This document shows, piece by piece, positions 21,801-35,228 of a DNA stretch of 64,000 nucleotides. The DNA is from Rosa chinensis (taxonomy: Eukaryota > Streptophyta > Magnoliopsida > Rosales > Rosaceae), in assembly GCF_002994745.2 (NCBI RefSeq), contig NC_037090.1:6445501-6509500 (forward strand), given 5' to 3'. Below the pieces are notes generated by a model. That model was not told the origin of the DNA, made no database searches, and saw only the letters and a program-made list of their open reading frames with translations. The number at the start of each line of letters is the position of its first letter. Position 1 is the stretch's first letter. The position numbers and the translations under genes were made by a program.

Positions 21801-24800
21801 TATTAAACCACCTTAGCTTGCGGCTGGAGAATAATTGATGGACAGGTTTCAGGGTTGTTCGGCGAGATATAGTGAAATATGGAAGCTTGGGGATTGCTTT
21901 GTCTTGTCTTGCCTTCACCATATCAAACTGGAAGGTACAACTAAATAGAGTAGAATGCTCAGATAGAGAGAGAGAGAGTGTGTGTGTGTGTGTGTGTGTT
22001 GAATTTATGCATTGTAATTTACAAGTGATCATAAGCATGGAAACAATGTAGTAATCTCTTTTCTTTTTCCTCAAGTTATTCTAGTTTCTATATATGATGT
22101 ATATATTCTACTCATGGACAGGCAATGCAATATACATCACCTAACGCTATTTGGAATGTGATATTTGGGGTCAACCAGCCATCTATTGCACAGAAAGAAG
22201 GTACTGATGTCACAAACCTCTGGGTGGCATATTCTTTTCAGTTTATTATCTGCCTAATCCTTCATTATCTTATGTAATATGTGCATATATTGTTCATTTA
22301 ATTCTTACGAAGTTGGCATTACAACGTATTCTTATTATCTGACTAAAGTGTCTCTATTGGTTCATAGTTGGGGACTAAAAACTACTTTTTTTTTTCTTCA
22401 TTCGATTATAGGTGAATCAAAGTTGGAAAGAATCCAACAATTTGTGAACTATATATCTGACCTGGAAACCAGGTAAATTGCTGACATACTATGTGTTGTA
22501 TCTGTCCTCATAGTTCCTCCATATCTCGTTCTTACTGTATAAGAAACGCATGTCTAATCTGCTTCAACAATCAACCTTGTACTATGCAAGAGGAACTGCT
22601 CCTATTGTGCCAGAATTTCCACCAAAACTTGATTGGTTGAATACAGCTCCCATCAAGTTAAGCAAGGTGATTTGTTTTGAATCTGAACTTCTATTTAGTG
22701 TAACCAAGTTTTATCTTATAGCTTTAATTTTGATAAAGTTTTTGGCAGGATCTCAAAGGAAAAGTGGTTGTGCTGGACTTTTGGACCTATTGCTGTATAA
22801 ATTGTATGCATGTACTGCCAGACCTGGAGTTTTTGGAGAAAAAATACAAAGATATGCCGGTAATCCTTTTTGTGTTTCTCTTCATTTGAAGTCTCAGCTT
22901 GTCTGCCATCTCAGTTTATTATGTTCCAGGCTTCTGCTTTATCAGATTGCTGATCGTAAAATTTAACAAAGTTGTATAAGGTTAACTTGATTTTTTTCCT
23001 TATAGATTGAATGTTTTCCTCCCATCTTTACAGACAGCTATTACTTATCATTTAGATCTAAAACACAGTATATCCAATCTAGATTTTCATCATCCTAGAG
23101 TAATACTCTCTATGTGGAACAAAGAACCAAGTAACAAGTTAATAGCGAATTCAGGAGACTTACAAAAGAACAAATAATGTGTAATAGGCGGAGCTTTTCA
23201 TAATGATATCCTTATAAACATATATATAGATATATGAATAGCATGTGTACTTCAACCATGTTGTTCTGAAAATTTGCCCCTTTCAATAATGTTTATTTGG
23301 CTGATCCATGTGCCAGTTGGCAAAATTTAAAACTTTAAATAGCCACATTAGTGGATGCTATATTTGTTAATTTATTCTTATGTAGTTCACTGTGGTGGGA
23401 GTTCATTCGGCAAAGTTTGATAATGAGAAGGATTTAGAGGCCATTCGGAATGCAGTGTTACGCTATAACATCACTCATCCAGTAAGCCTTATGCTTTGTA
23501 CTTTGTATAAGCTGATCTCTCATTCTATTCTGGGTGTTCTAGTACTCTGGAGTAGTTTGTTTCTTTGGTAATGTTTGACCATCTGTCGCTGATTGTTCTA
23601 TTAAAGTACCAGAACTATTTGCCTGGAAACTGCTGTATGAAAAGTATGATAAATATGTAATTGTCGATCTTTTTGATGATTATACTTGGTTTATGAGCTT
23701 AATATTGCAGAACTTGAGTAACATGTTCCCAAGCATATAAATGTGTTTCCTAAAAGATACCTGCATCATTGGACAGAGTTATCTTTGTATGTTAAGATTC
23801 TTGTGTTCTGTAAAGTCTCTTGCTTTTATAAATCAAGTAACATTTCAGCTAAACGGTCTTAATAAAGTTGAAGTTCATTGCATATTGAAGTTTATCCTAC
23901 CAATTAAACTTCTATGCCTCTCATTTTTTAGGTAGTCAATGATGGAGATATGTATCTATGGAGAGAGCTAGGTGTGAATTCATGGCCAACTTTTGCTGTT
24001 GTTGGGCCCAATGGAAGACTTCTTGCTCAACTATCAGGTGAAGGTCGCCGCAAGGTATAATAACCAATTTCAAAATTTTCTTTGTGGTAGACTGTAGTTG
24101 TAAGTTGCTCAGTTTCATGTATTTCTACAATTCTACTTTGCAATTGGCTAATAAATAACTTTTTATTTTCAAAGGATCTTGATGATTTGGTGGAGGCAGC
24201 TCTTTTGTACTATGGCCGAAAGAAAATATTGGACAATGCACCACTTCCTTTGAGTTTGGAGAAAGATAATGATCCCCGTCTGTTTACATCTCCATTAAAG
24301 TTTCCTGGAAAGCTGGCGGTTGATGTCGAAAACAATAGGCTCTTCATTTCAGACAGTAATCATAACCGCATAGTAGGCTCTGTCTCCCTCACTCTCACCC
24401 ACACACCCCCTCTCTCTATTTGGAAACACTCCTGCACTGTGTGTGTGCGAGCGCGTGCATTTTTTTTTCTTTTTTTCTTTCCTGTGCCTTAAAATGTTCA
24501 ACTACTGTATGTCCAATTTGGATTCCTATTCAGCATATCTCACATGTCAGGGCCAGAATGCACGCATGGCATTTGAGTTATATATGCAAGTAGTGCTGAA
24601 GTATATAAATTGGCTTTTCCAAAAGAAAAATTTATTATAGGGTTTATATAACTGATGAAGTGGTACATCCTGTGCATACATGTTTCTTGTAATAAATGTC
24701 ATATCATGGCATTTGAGTTATATATGCGAGGTAGTGCTGAAGTTTATAAATTGGCTTTCTCCTAAAGAAAAATGTATTATAGGGTTTATGTAACTGATGA

Positions 24801-27800
24801 AGCGGTTACATCCTGTGCATGCATGTTTCTTGTAATCAATGTCATATTTCTTGAAAAGTTATTATAGTTTGATACCCAAATTTGTAGATTAAACTGCGAT
24901 GATATATTGATAAGTGGACATAATATAGTTTTGCAGTTCAACACTAGATTCTCTCCAGTAGAGATCCTAACTTAGAAGATATTTCATGTTAACTAGTGTA
25001 TTGTGAACATTTCAGTTTCTTATTGTCAATACTTTTAAGCTTTAAGGTATACATGTGTTGCAAATTTGTGATAGCAGAAGTGAACGTGAACTGGATTGTT
25101 ATCTAACCATGCTGTTGTATGTGGAGCTCAGGTTGTAACCGACCTAGATGGAAATTTTATTGTCCAAATTGGAAGTACAGGAGAGGAAGGTCTACGTGAT
25201 GGTTCTTTTGATGATGCCACCTTTAATCGGCCTCAGGTAAGAAAAGAGTCGTCTTAAAAGCATGTTATTACACTCTGCTGATTATGCTGACACAGCCGAC
25301 ACAGATTTATTCTCTGAATCTGCATTCTTTCTGAGGTTTACCATCTCATTTCATGTATTTGATGTATGCATATAACCTTTGGGCATGTACTTATCCTAGG
25401 GCCTGGCTTACAATACAAAAAAAAATCTTCTCTACGTCGCGGATACTGAAAACCATGCGTTGAGGTACGTGGTGGCTACAGAAATCCCTTTTCATTTGGT
25501 TGTGTAACTCCCTGTGTTTCCTGCTATTAGAGCATATAAGAAATAAAAGGACGGAATCATCAATAGTTAAATATTTAAATATAAGAACTTTCTGAATTCT
25601 TCACATTTGAAAGAATTCCTGAAACATTAAAAGGATTTATCACTTATATTTCAAGGTTTACTTCCCGTGCTTTTTCATCTTTTACAGAACAATATAATGA
25701 TTGAAGTGGTATTGACCCATCTGTTGACATTTTATAAATGAGTTCCTGTCATAATATAGCTTTGAAATTGTAGGGAGATTGACTTTGTTAACGAAACAGT
25801 GCATACTCTAGCTGGAAATGGAACCAAAGGCTCTGATTACAGAGGAGGAGGAAAAGGAAGCACTCAGGTAAGATTAGAAATACCTTGAGTTTGAGGATGT
25901 TAACCTTTTTTATTAGGACTAATGAACTTCTGGTGATTTATCTAAAATAAAAAACTGAATTACAAAATTCTTGGATAAACATCTCCATTTTATTAAAGAA
26001 TCTGGTTATATTATTCAGCTACTCAACTCTCCATGGGATGTCTGCTTTCATCCGGTCAATGAGAAAGTTTATATTGCCATGGCTGGCCAACATCAAATTT
26101 GGCAACTTGATACATCTGATGGGATTACTAGAGCATTTAGTGGTGATGGTTATGAAAGAAATCTGAATGGATCAAGGTAATTGATAATTTGAAGATGCTA
26201 ATGGCAATATCAACATTTTTCTGCTATTATGTACTTCCAGACTTGACTTGGTCCTTTTGATCTTTCATTGGGATAGCTCTTCAAGCACATCATTTGCACA
26301 GCCTTCTGGAATTTCATTATCTCCTGGTATTATAACACTTTGACACATTCATGACTTCCAATCATCATTTAAGGCTTTTTTTCCGTATATGGAGTTTTTC
26401 AGGTTATAACAATTTTTCGTTATTTTAGATATGACGGAGCTGTATATTGCTGATAGTGAGAGTAGCTCCATCAGGGCAGTTGTTTTAAAAACAGGAGGAT
26501 CGAGATTGCTAGCGGGTGGTGATCCATTTTTCTCAGACAATTTGTTTAAGGTGATCTGAATAACTTGTCTACTATGGACATCATATGCAGAAATCAAAGA
26601 AAAATTTAAAAGTTAATGTCCTTCTGTATATGATCCTTTTTTAATAATGATTTTTATCAATTCTTTAGTTTGGGGACCATGATGGAATGGGTTCTGAAGT
26701 ACTTCTTCAACATCCACTCGGTGTCTTGTGTACAAAGGGCGGTCAAATCTATATAGCAGATAGCTATAATCACAAGGTAGCTTGACAATGACCGCCAATA
26801 ACTATTCTAAGATGTAGCATGTACTTTTGGATGCATCAATTTACCTATTATTTAAGACTGGAAAATATTGTGATAAGTTTTAGAAGTGTCTGGTCAAGTA
26901 TTAATTTGGTCTTTCTAATTCCAAACTTCAGATAAAGAAGCTAGATCCAGATAGTAAAAGAGTTAGTACCATAGCAGGGACAGGGAAAGCTGGTTTCAAG
27001 GACGGAACAGCTCTTGAAGCTCAGGTTGGCTAATCTGTTCGGTTTCCTTATATTTGAGCAATTTAAGATCCTAATGATGCAGGAATTTTAGTCACTCAGA
27101 TTGCATAGCTTTCTTTCAAGTATTAGGCTGATTAAAGATACTCGTCTAGGAAGTAACAAAATTCAAAACACTCACTATTTTCTTGAATCATTTTACTGCA
27201 GAATATTTTTCATGTTTCTTATATTTGTATCGCACTATCACACTCTAGAAAAGAAATGAACAGGTCAACGTATTGATTCATTCTCCATATTATCTCTTTG
27301 CAGCTTTCAGAGCCATCAGGAATCATTGAAGCGACAAATGGTGATGATTTTTTATAACATATATATGCCACTTGAAATTCTGCATGGGTCATTTTTGGAT
27401 TCATTTGTTAAATTACATTCTAATCTTGTAAAGATTCTAGATGTTCTCTTCTCTCTTTTATTCATGGAAAATTATAAAGTGAGATATCAATGTATTTGTT
27501 GCAACAAGAATTTTTATTACAATTCTTTTTCTTTGCAGGGAGACTCTTCGTAGCCGATACAAACAACAGTCTAATCAGATATATTGACTTAAGCAACAAG
27601 GAACCTGAACTTCTTACTCTGGAGCTAAAAGGGGTTCAACCTCCCACAGCAAAATCCAAGTCTTTGAAACGCCTCAGAAGGCGCTTATCAGCTGACACAC
27701 AGACCGTTACAGTTGATGGTGGTTCATCCAATGAGGGGAACCTCTATATTAAAATATCATTACCTGAAGAGTATCATTTTTCAAAGGTCCCTGTCCCTCT

Positions 27801-28504
27801 TCTAATTCAAACCACACAAGCTTGTTGACTCCAATTTAGTTACTGTTCTCTAATGATTTTTACCATCTTACTTTCAATTTGGCTAGTGTACTTTGGCGAG
27901 CTTTTGTCAGTTGTCATGTATAAATTTTTAATGCAGGAAGCTCGCAGTAAGTTTAGTGTTGAAACTGAGCCTGAAACTGCAGTTCTCGTTGATCCCTCAG
28001 ATGGATATCTTAGTCCAGAAGGATCAGCAGTACTTCATTTTAAGAGATCCTCTCCCTCAGCTTCTGTGGGGAGAGTTAATTGCAAGGTATTGCTTATTTT
28101 TTGCCGCAAACTAATCAGCTCTGCCAAAACATAATTGAATTGTCGTGGTCTGTCTTTGTACCAGTACTGTTACACCACATGCTTTTGTTGTAACACTGCT
28201 GTTAAACCCCATGCTTTTGTGATCAGGCCAGCATTATAGTAGCCCGACCCTTAGAAATCTGATAGATTAAAAACGATTAGCACATGAAAAGCTCACCATG
28301 TCATATTCTGTTGTTTAATTAAGTTGGCTTGTCTTGCAGGTTTACTACTGCAAAGAAGATGAGGTCTGTTTATACCAATCCTTATTATTTGAGGTACCAT
28401 TCCATGAGGAAATTCCAGAATCCAACCCAGAAGAAATCACACTTGCCTACCTTGTAAAGCCCAGAACTTCAACAGACAGCTTACAGCTACCAGTTGCACG
28501 CTGA
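18846..28504 (+). CDS. SOQ1: SUPPRESSOR OF QUENCHING 1, chloroplast (HAD, thioredoxin-like, NHL)
   Basis: Twenty-eight exons join in frame to 1079 residues, close to the Arabidopsis protein (about 1055). Exon limits: 18846-19206, 19508-19608, 19723-19779, 19873-19967, 20083-20182, 20517-20575, 20761-20885, 21201-21321, 21853-21934, 22122-22200, 22412-22472, 22591-22666, 22749-22859, 23386-23481, 23932-24054, 24175-24372, 25132-25236, 25400-25464, 25774-25867, 26019-26176, 26277-26326, 26429-26550, 26669-26776, 26932-27024, 27304-27340, 27539-27786, 27937-28086, 28340-28504. A Ser/Thr-rich transit peptide precedes a HAD hydrolase with [11 protein letters not shown] (about 81-91). A membrane span (about 345-365), a thioredoxin-like domain with CCINC (about 454-458), NHL beta-propeller repeats (about 570-880) and a C-terminal domain follow. 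SOQ1 is a thylakoid protein that restrains a slow form of photoprotective quenching (qH). Exon 12 uses an AAG acceptor; no break was found. Confidence 0.95.
21965..21999. repeat. (GA)n(GT)n compound microsatellite in a SOQ1 intron
   Basis: A GA run passes directly into a GT run within intron 9 of SOQ1. It is a simple repeat clear of the splice sites. Confidence 0.85.
24566..24849 (+). repeat. Tandem duplication of about 140 bp in SOQ1 intron 16
   Basis: Two adjacent copies, 24566-24705 and 24706-24849, both begin ATGGCATTTGAGTTATATATG and share GTAGTGCTGAAG, TTATAGGGTTTAT, AACTGATGAAG, ACATCCTGTGCAT and ATGTTTCTTGTAAT. They differ at scattered bases and by a few single-base indels, so the duplication is not recent. 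It enlarges the intron without touching an exon. Confidence 0.9.
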
Positions 28505-29099
28505 CACGATTACACAAACATTTTGTATAGATCTTGTACTACTTCACCATGAAAATAGGATACCAAACTACATATAGCAGTTAGATACAAAACATTTGAG
28601 TTATTTGTGGTCATTTCATGTTACTTTGTTTTTCAGAATTTGTACCAAATTTTATAATGAAAAATCCAGAGGAATTATGCATTGACTTGTATACAGGGGA
28701 AAATTGATGAGTTGATCCAGGGAGACAGGACATATCCCACAGTCGGGGCAGGTCCAACAGTCCCCTAACATTTGTATCAAAAAACAAAAAACAGTACCCT
28801 TAACGTGACTGGCATGAGAATCAAGGCACTAAACATGTCCAATCTTATTCAACAAGACCACATTAGTAGACATTGAATAGCTTGTGTCATTGTCATATTC
28901 ATACTTCATTCAGCAAACTAAACTATACTAGTTATCCACTACCAAGTGACTTATTCTCTGGTGTGTACAAGACCTCCCTTTCCTCGTGTTTGATCCTCGG
29001 GATATTTTGTCGTAGTCTTGTAGCAATTGCCACAGTAAGGTTGGGTAATTCTTCCCTATCTCCGGTTATGGATACACTGTATACAGATATTTTTCATCA
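28505..29099. other. SOQ1 3' flank, nothing recognised beyond it
   Basis: The first 170 bases probably contain the SOQ1 3' UTR (AT-rich, with TTTATAATGAAAA at about 28650). The rest has no supportable gene. An open frame at 28873-29190 looks like chance. Confidence 0.4.
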
Positions 29100-29605
29100 T
29101 GGACTAGGGCTCTTGTTAGCGCGCAACAACGGTCCTTCAACAAAACAATTGTATTGCATTGTGGCCTTGTGGGGGGTTGGCAGTTGTTGATTTGTATTAG
29201 AGACTCAAACTCGAACGCATTGTGAGACTATTGAGGAGTCGATTCTCATAAACATTTTCTTTAGTACGTTGTTAATTGTTATAATTAGTTTAAGATAAAC
29301 ACCATCATTATGACTCGTGGCATAATTAAGCTGGGAATTGCTTATCAAGACACGCAATCTTGCACCTAGTTCTCGTTAGGGCATAGGAGTCGTTCTTTCG
29401 ATAAAACAATCGTTCGCACTTTGTGAGCAGCTGACAACCGTTGATGTGTCGAAAATCGGACTAGAATGCATTATGGAACTTAAACAAACGATTTTGGAGC
29501 CAATCCTCCTTAGCAGTTTAAGATTAAACACCATCATTAAGGTTATTGGCATAAGCAAGGTATGGATTGCTCACCAAGACACGCACTCGTGCGGACCTGT
29601 CTCCA
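29100..29605. repeat. Diverged direct duplication, about 250-bp unit
   Basis: Unit 1 (about 29108-29372) and unit 2 (about 29373-29605) share an ordered series of blocks. These are CGTTAG near the start, AAAACAAT, a CAGTTGTTGAT or CAACCGTTGATG block, an AATGCATT or AACGCATT block, TTTAAGAT-AAACACCATCATTA, GGCATAA and AAGACACGCA-TC-TGC. Order and spacing agree, so this is an old tandem duplication. No coding frame is conserved between the units. Confidence 0.7.
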
Positions 29606-32600
29606 TTTGATCAAATGATGAAAGTGTAATCACTTATTAAATATTTAAGCTAAAGATAGCACATTAGGCCCCAATTGTTACCTACAGCTTAAAATAATTA
29701 GTAGATTGGAATCAATCTTTGACAAACTCTAAGACTTAATCAAATCATGTGAATGGAACATGTTTCCTAATTTGTTTAATCATATTAATCAAACCCTACG
29801 CGCACAGAGATTATAATATTAGAAGATTGACAGCCTAAAACGTGCTTCGTCCACCAAATCCCATGTTTATCTTCTTCCCAACATTGCATTGCCCCCTTTT
29901 TTAGTGCAAGGCACTATCTAATTGGGTCTGTTCATGAACCAGATTTCTAGTTCATGTGCAGCTGAAAATCTCTAAGACTGGTTTATGGAAAAAGATCGAA
30001 GCGCGCAGTTCTAGTTTCTAGCTAGCTAGGAATCAAATAGAGGATAACTATTTAGTTTACTTCGATAACCTAACAACTCAGACCCAACATCGTCCGTGAC
30101 ATATGAAACCAATTAAGGGTTAGGTTTCTTGTCAAACAAGGATTAATATGAGGAAAACTAATAATTAAACAAGAATATGAAAGCATGGAAGAATAAGAAA
30201 TGAGGAAAATCCATGTTAGGGAGCAAGGTTGCACCAGAATCAATCAAGTTCCTTGTCTTATGCATGCAGTCACACCTCGCAGGTATTTGATTCATGTTTT
30301 CAATTCAGTTACTTAGTTCCAGTCATATATTTTAGTTAGTGGGGAAACTCCAAGTGAAACCAAATTGGATAATGTTTGCAACTAGTTCAGAAGAAAGGAT
30401 AAGCAAGAATATATATGGAGGATTCAAACAATAGCATAGTCAATCAGCAAACAATAACCAATGTAGACCAAATCTTTTTCTGGAATAATTACCAAAAGTT
30501 CAAGTGGGTACTTGGGTTTCTGAAGGATCAAAGAGAGGGTCAAAGTGTGATATTAAACTCTTGATTTAGTAATCTTGAGTGAGTAAATTATTGCTGCTAG
30601 GTTAAAGATTATCTAACTCTGATCCAGGTGTTTTGCACTGAATTATATACAGAAAATTTTAGTTGAATTCTGATACAGAAGCCTGTCTCACACTAGGAGA
30701 CAGATCTCTCTGGCATGTAATTAGCAGTTCTATTTCTTTCAAATACTATAATTTTCCAATTTGCAAAGTCAGGCCCCATATGTTTTAGTCATATTAATCT
30801 AGGATTTAATATAACATAATCAATCAAATGTGACCTAATTGCATATGCCAGCCACCTTCAAAGTTCAAACTACTATTGAAGAGCCTTATCAGTATATATA
30901 TAGATATCTATATATGTAGCTACACCAAGTCACTAACAAGAACAAAAGGCAGCAAACAACAAAGGAAAAGAGCATGTTCATGTTGGGTTGTGCCAATTTT
31001 GATTTAGAAATGTAATAGTGGGGGAATTGGGAAGATAAAATGGGTGAGGCAATGTGGATCATACCGGGCCACATCCTACATTGATAAGAAAACAACAAAA
31101 TAGAGGCCCAGATGATAGAAAGTGCCATGAAAACAACCACATGCCCCTCTTTAATTTTCTATTTGGTGCATCACCCACTAATCATTGCCTAGCTAGAAAA
31201 CAAATTCCATTGGTCCCATGCCAAGACCAATTAGTGCAAGATTGCAAGCCAACACATTTGTTGTTTTCTAATAACTTATTTCCACATCATCAATCACCAT
31301 AAAAAAAAATAAAAAAAATTGACGGATTGAGTTTAGTTTACTTCCTTTGTTCGAACTTTATAATATTATACTAATTGTTTTGTTTTCAATTTTAATCTAA
31401 CAATAAAATGCATAGAAAACACTTTTTAATTGAAACCTTTAGCTTTAACTACTCGTAATTAAGAAGTCATCGGTTTCGCTTGCCACGATGGAAAGTCTGA
31501 AACTATTTGAGTAATGAATAATAGTTCTATCTCTTTTAATATATTTAGTAAATAAAACTCAACTAAAAAATATAGATGAATTTTTTAAATTGTGAAAAAA
31601 TCGAGTAAAATGAGCTAAATCGTGAAGCAGCATTGATCATATTCATTCCCAATTGGCTATAAAGAAACTAATTTTATTTGTATATGTATAGCAACAAAGT
31701 CCAAAGTTTTGTAACCCACCAAATAGAAAACTAAAATAGAGATTGCAAATGTATAAGAAAACATTAAAATACATACCGGCCTTGCAAGACAAGAAATCAA
31801 GAATCACGACGAGTAGACAGACCCATGTTTTTTCCTTCTTTCCCGGTGCCAGCTTGTTCATTGCATTAATTTAATTTGGACTGTGGATTAGGGTTTCGAT
31901 ATCTTCACTTTATAAATGGAACTTGAAGGTTTGGTAAAAATGTTTAAACACAAAGTGGCACGTTTGTAATGCTCTTACCATTTTTTAGGGGACAGGGGAA
32001 ATGTTTCACCTGCCAGGGGGTGACGTCTTACTTAAAACATTCATGTCACCAAACACTTCCCAAGTCTCTTTGAACTATGATTAGGTTTCACCAAATGAAG
32101 ATTTAGTTGCGGCTTTGGTTGACCTAATTCATCTTTCATTTCTTCAACCATCATTCATTCTATGATTTTAGAGTTTCTAGAGTCATGCGCAATGAAGTAT
32201 CGCATTGATTTTAATAGCAAACACTGAATCTAAACTCAAGATCAAATCACACGGAATTTGGTCTCGGATCAATTAATATAGACACGTTTACTTATATAAA
32301 ATGGAGATGAGAGAAATTGGAAGCCCAACGATGTAATCAAATCCATAAAGAAATGGGGTAATTTAGTTTCTTTTGATAAATTTTAATATGAGATTCACAT
32401 GCATCACGATCCATTTTATTTGATAAATGCATAAAAATTTAATAAATGTAATAGTCATTTTCATTGTTTTCGAATCCATTCCAAGTTAATGAATGTAGAC
32501 ACTGCTTGATTTACTTCTTTCTTTATTAATTAGTATGGCCTGATGATCTTATAACTCTACATATTTAGAACGCTTCTAATTATCTAATCTAGCTTTTAAC

Positions 32601-33300
32601 CCGTGTGTTTACACGGATAATTGAAGAGAGTAACGTGTGATAATGTAATTGTTCATTTAATTTTGTTTGTTTTCATTTTATGCTTACCTAACAATTACAA
32701 ATAAAAATATATTTTACATTTTTAACCTTTAAAAATAAAAAAAATATTGATAATGGTATTTTAGGTATTTTAAATTTTGGTGAAGCCTATGACACTAAAA
32801 TTAGGCTTCCCTTTATAGCAGTAGGGATGTGATTTTGACCATATAATTTAATTAGTTAATTATCTAGAAGTGGTGTTGATTGTATAATTTAGTTAACTAC
32901 AGAACAAAGACTCATGTTGATGAGTCCTAATGCCACGTATGAAATTCGAAAAAAAAAGAATCGAGGAAAGAAATAACAAAGACTTGGCAAAAAAGAAAAT
33001 GCAATAGGGATGATAGAAAACACATTTCCTATTTTCTGAATTCGAGGGAAAACAAATAAAAAAGAAGAGAACTTTCTTGAGGAAGAAAGGAGCGGCAATA
33101 AATGTGACCAAGGAAATTGACGCGTGGTTCCCGTGGATTGCTTTAATACTCTTCTCTCTTCCTATTTTCTCTCAACCCCCCCCCTGCTCTCTTCTCTGCT
33201 CTCTTCTCTCTTCTCTCTTCTCTCTCTCGAACTCTCAACTGAAAAACTTCCAAAGAAACTAAAAATCTCAGAAGACATCGCCACCATTAACCTCTGAACC
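29606..33300. other. AT-rich intergenic DNA
   Basis: This is a long gene-free stretch. A short TATATATAGATATCTATATATG palindrome lies at about 30891-30917. The only other clear feature is a pyrimidine-rich CTCTTCTCTCTT tract at about 33155-33230, just upstream of the bHLH gene and probably in its promoter or leader. I saw no coding frame, RNA gene or transposon end that I would defend. Confidence 0.45.
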
Positions 33301-33507
33301 ACTTTTTGCTTTGCTCCTTCAAGGTATAAATTCAATCTCATAGATATAGATGTTTGTACTGTCATATGTTTTGCTTCTATGTATATATATATATATGCTT
33401 TGTTCATCTTGCTTTCATCGAAATAACGATCATTTCTACCGTTATAAATTACAGGCTTCAGAGTTTTTTTGTATCTGTTGAATTGCACATTCGGATACGC
33501 AGCTTTC

Positions 33508-34098
33508 ATGGCGGCCTCGTTTGTCTCGAACCCCGACCCCTGTCTTGACTCGAGTCGCAAGAAACGTCGAAAAGTCGAGGATGATCGGAATCCGGCTTCA
33601 ACTACTCAAGCGAGATGGAGATCCGATAAAGAGCAACGGATCTATTCAACTAAGCTGGTGGAGGCGCTCCGGAAGGTTCGCCAGGGATCATCATCGTCTC
33701 CGGTAGCGGTCTCCGGGGGGAAAATCGTGAAGGAAGCAGCCGACAGGGTTCTGGCCGTGGCGGCGAAAGGTACGACTCGGTGGAGCAGAGCGATTCTGAG
33801 GAGTCGACTCAGGCTGAGCAAGAGGCTTCAGAAGTGTAGAAAGGCGAGGGTTACCGGGGATAGCCGGTGTAAGAGGGCGGACGTGAGGAGAGAGAGGAGG
33901 AGGACGCCGGCTGTGCAGAAGAAAGTTAAGGTTCTTAGCCAGTTGGTTCCCGGTTGCCGGAAGGCTCCGTTGCCGAACCTTCTAGAAGAAACGACCGATT
34001 ACATAGCGGCGCTGGAGATGCAGGTTCGAGCTATGACGGTTCTGACGGAGCTTCTCTCCGGTGCTCCGGCGGCCAATCGTCTCAACTTTACCAGTTGA
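33508..34098 (+). CDS. Atypical bHLH transcription factor, bHLH147/148/149-AIF type
   Basis: The coding exon gives 196 residues from ATG 33508 (MAASFVSNPDP). An in-frame ATG at 33469 lies inside the probable 5' UTR intron or its edge and is less likely. The 5' UTR seems to be spliced: AAG|GTATAA at 33323 and TTACAG at 33454. Residues 35-115 carry the family block ARWRSDKEQRIYSTKLVEAL, KIVKEAADRVLAVAAKGTTRWSRAIL and RSRLRLSKR. The helix-loop-helix follows (about 145-190: KKVKVLSQLVPGCRK, LPNLLEETTDYIAALEMQV). This family lacks a canonical E-box-binding basic region and is known in Arabidopsis for heterodimer-based control of brassinosteroid and stress-responsive growth. The domain order and length (about 200) fit. 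Which paralogue it is cannot be settled by eye. Confidence 0.88.
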   Translation: MAASFVSNPDPCLDSSRKKRRKVEDDRNPASTTQARWRSDKEQRIYSTKLVEALRKVRQGSSSSPVAVSGGKIVKEAADRVLAVAAKGTTRWSRAILRSRLRLSKRLQKCRKARVTGDSRCKRADVRRERRRTPAVQKKVKVLSQLVPGCRKAPLPNLLEETTDYIAALEMQVRAMTVLTELLSGAPAANRLNFTS

Positions 34099-35228
34099 CG
34101 CTATTCAATAACCGCGCATGCACCTTGCCTTATGGTGCCAGGTGTTATTTTTTTCTTTTTTGGGGGGGATTATGTAATTTTTATAAATATTCTATATCTA
34201 TGAAATTTTTAATTCGTGTATCTTATTGTGTACAGTAGGCTTTACTTTCTTCTGAGCTCCGCTATCAATTTCTTTTCTTTATTTTTGATAATTCTCTTAG
34301 TTTATTGGATTGATTGAATATGCCACCTAATTTGATCCCCAAACCTAGCTCATTTATCAAACCAAAGTTTTTGTTTCGAATTTGGGTTTGTTTAAACTTT
34401 TAAGAAGTCGTATCATATAGTTGCTCTACAATAATATATTTTTTTAATAGAAATAACACATTAAAAATGCTAAAATGGTTTCGTTAAAATTTCATCATAT
34501 ACAACATATTAACTCGGCGTGACATTTTCCACCTGCGAAAAGTACCACATGCTCACATATAACAAAATTGTTCACGAAGTCCTTTATCACACATTTTGTT
34601 AGGTATGTTTCTGAATTTTTCTCATTGACCAAACATTCGAGTGAGATTTCACTAAAACTAAATGACAAAGCCAACTATTGTGTCAGGGGACAATATTGCC
34701 GGAGTGGGTCAAAGGATTAAGCTAACAGAATTGTAAAAAGCAAAAACCACAACAATATGATTCATATATAGTAACATACTTGGCCTTAATAACTCCATCA
34801 TTATCTAAACCAATAGTTATTATTATTTATTTTTTTGGTTACACTAAACCAATAGTTATTGTTTGTTGAAATAGACTATCTCATTATGTTACTATGCACG
34901 AATTGTCTAACAAGAAAACTTTTCTTTATATCATGAATACAAAGGAAGAAGGATATTTAAGTGTGTGATGATAAGTTGATCTTACGTCTTAAGTCTCACC
35001 TAAACAAAATTAAAGTTTTCATGTGAAATGACAACCATAAATCAAAGTGATTAGTCACCTAAGTGGAGATCGATAAAGACTCATGATAATTACGTTTCTA
35101 TTCTCTAGCTAGCAACCTACTTTTCCTTTGTAGATATGTCATAGCTTAAATGGGTGATTGATCCCCTTGATCAGAAAATTGTGTGATTCACATGCATCTG
35201 ATTCTATTAGCCAGAGCTTAATGATGTA
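34099..35228. other. bHLH 3' flank and AT-rich intergenic DNA
   Basis: The first 150 bases probably contain the bHLH 3' UTR, with a T run and GGGGGGG at about 34150-34168. The remainder is AT-rich with no recognisable gene or repeat ends. Confidence 0.4.

Noticed and set aside
28873..29190. Open frame downstream of SOQ1
   Set aside because: It has no recognisable motif, and it runs into the duplicated repeat at 29100 whose second copy does not keep the frame.
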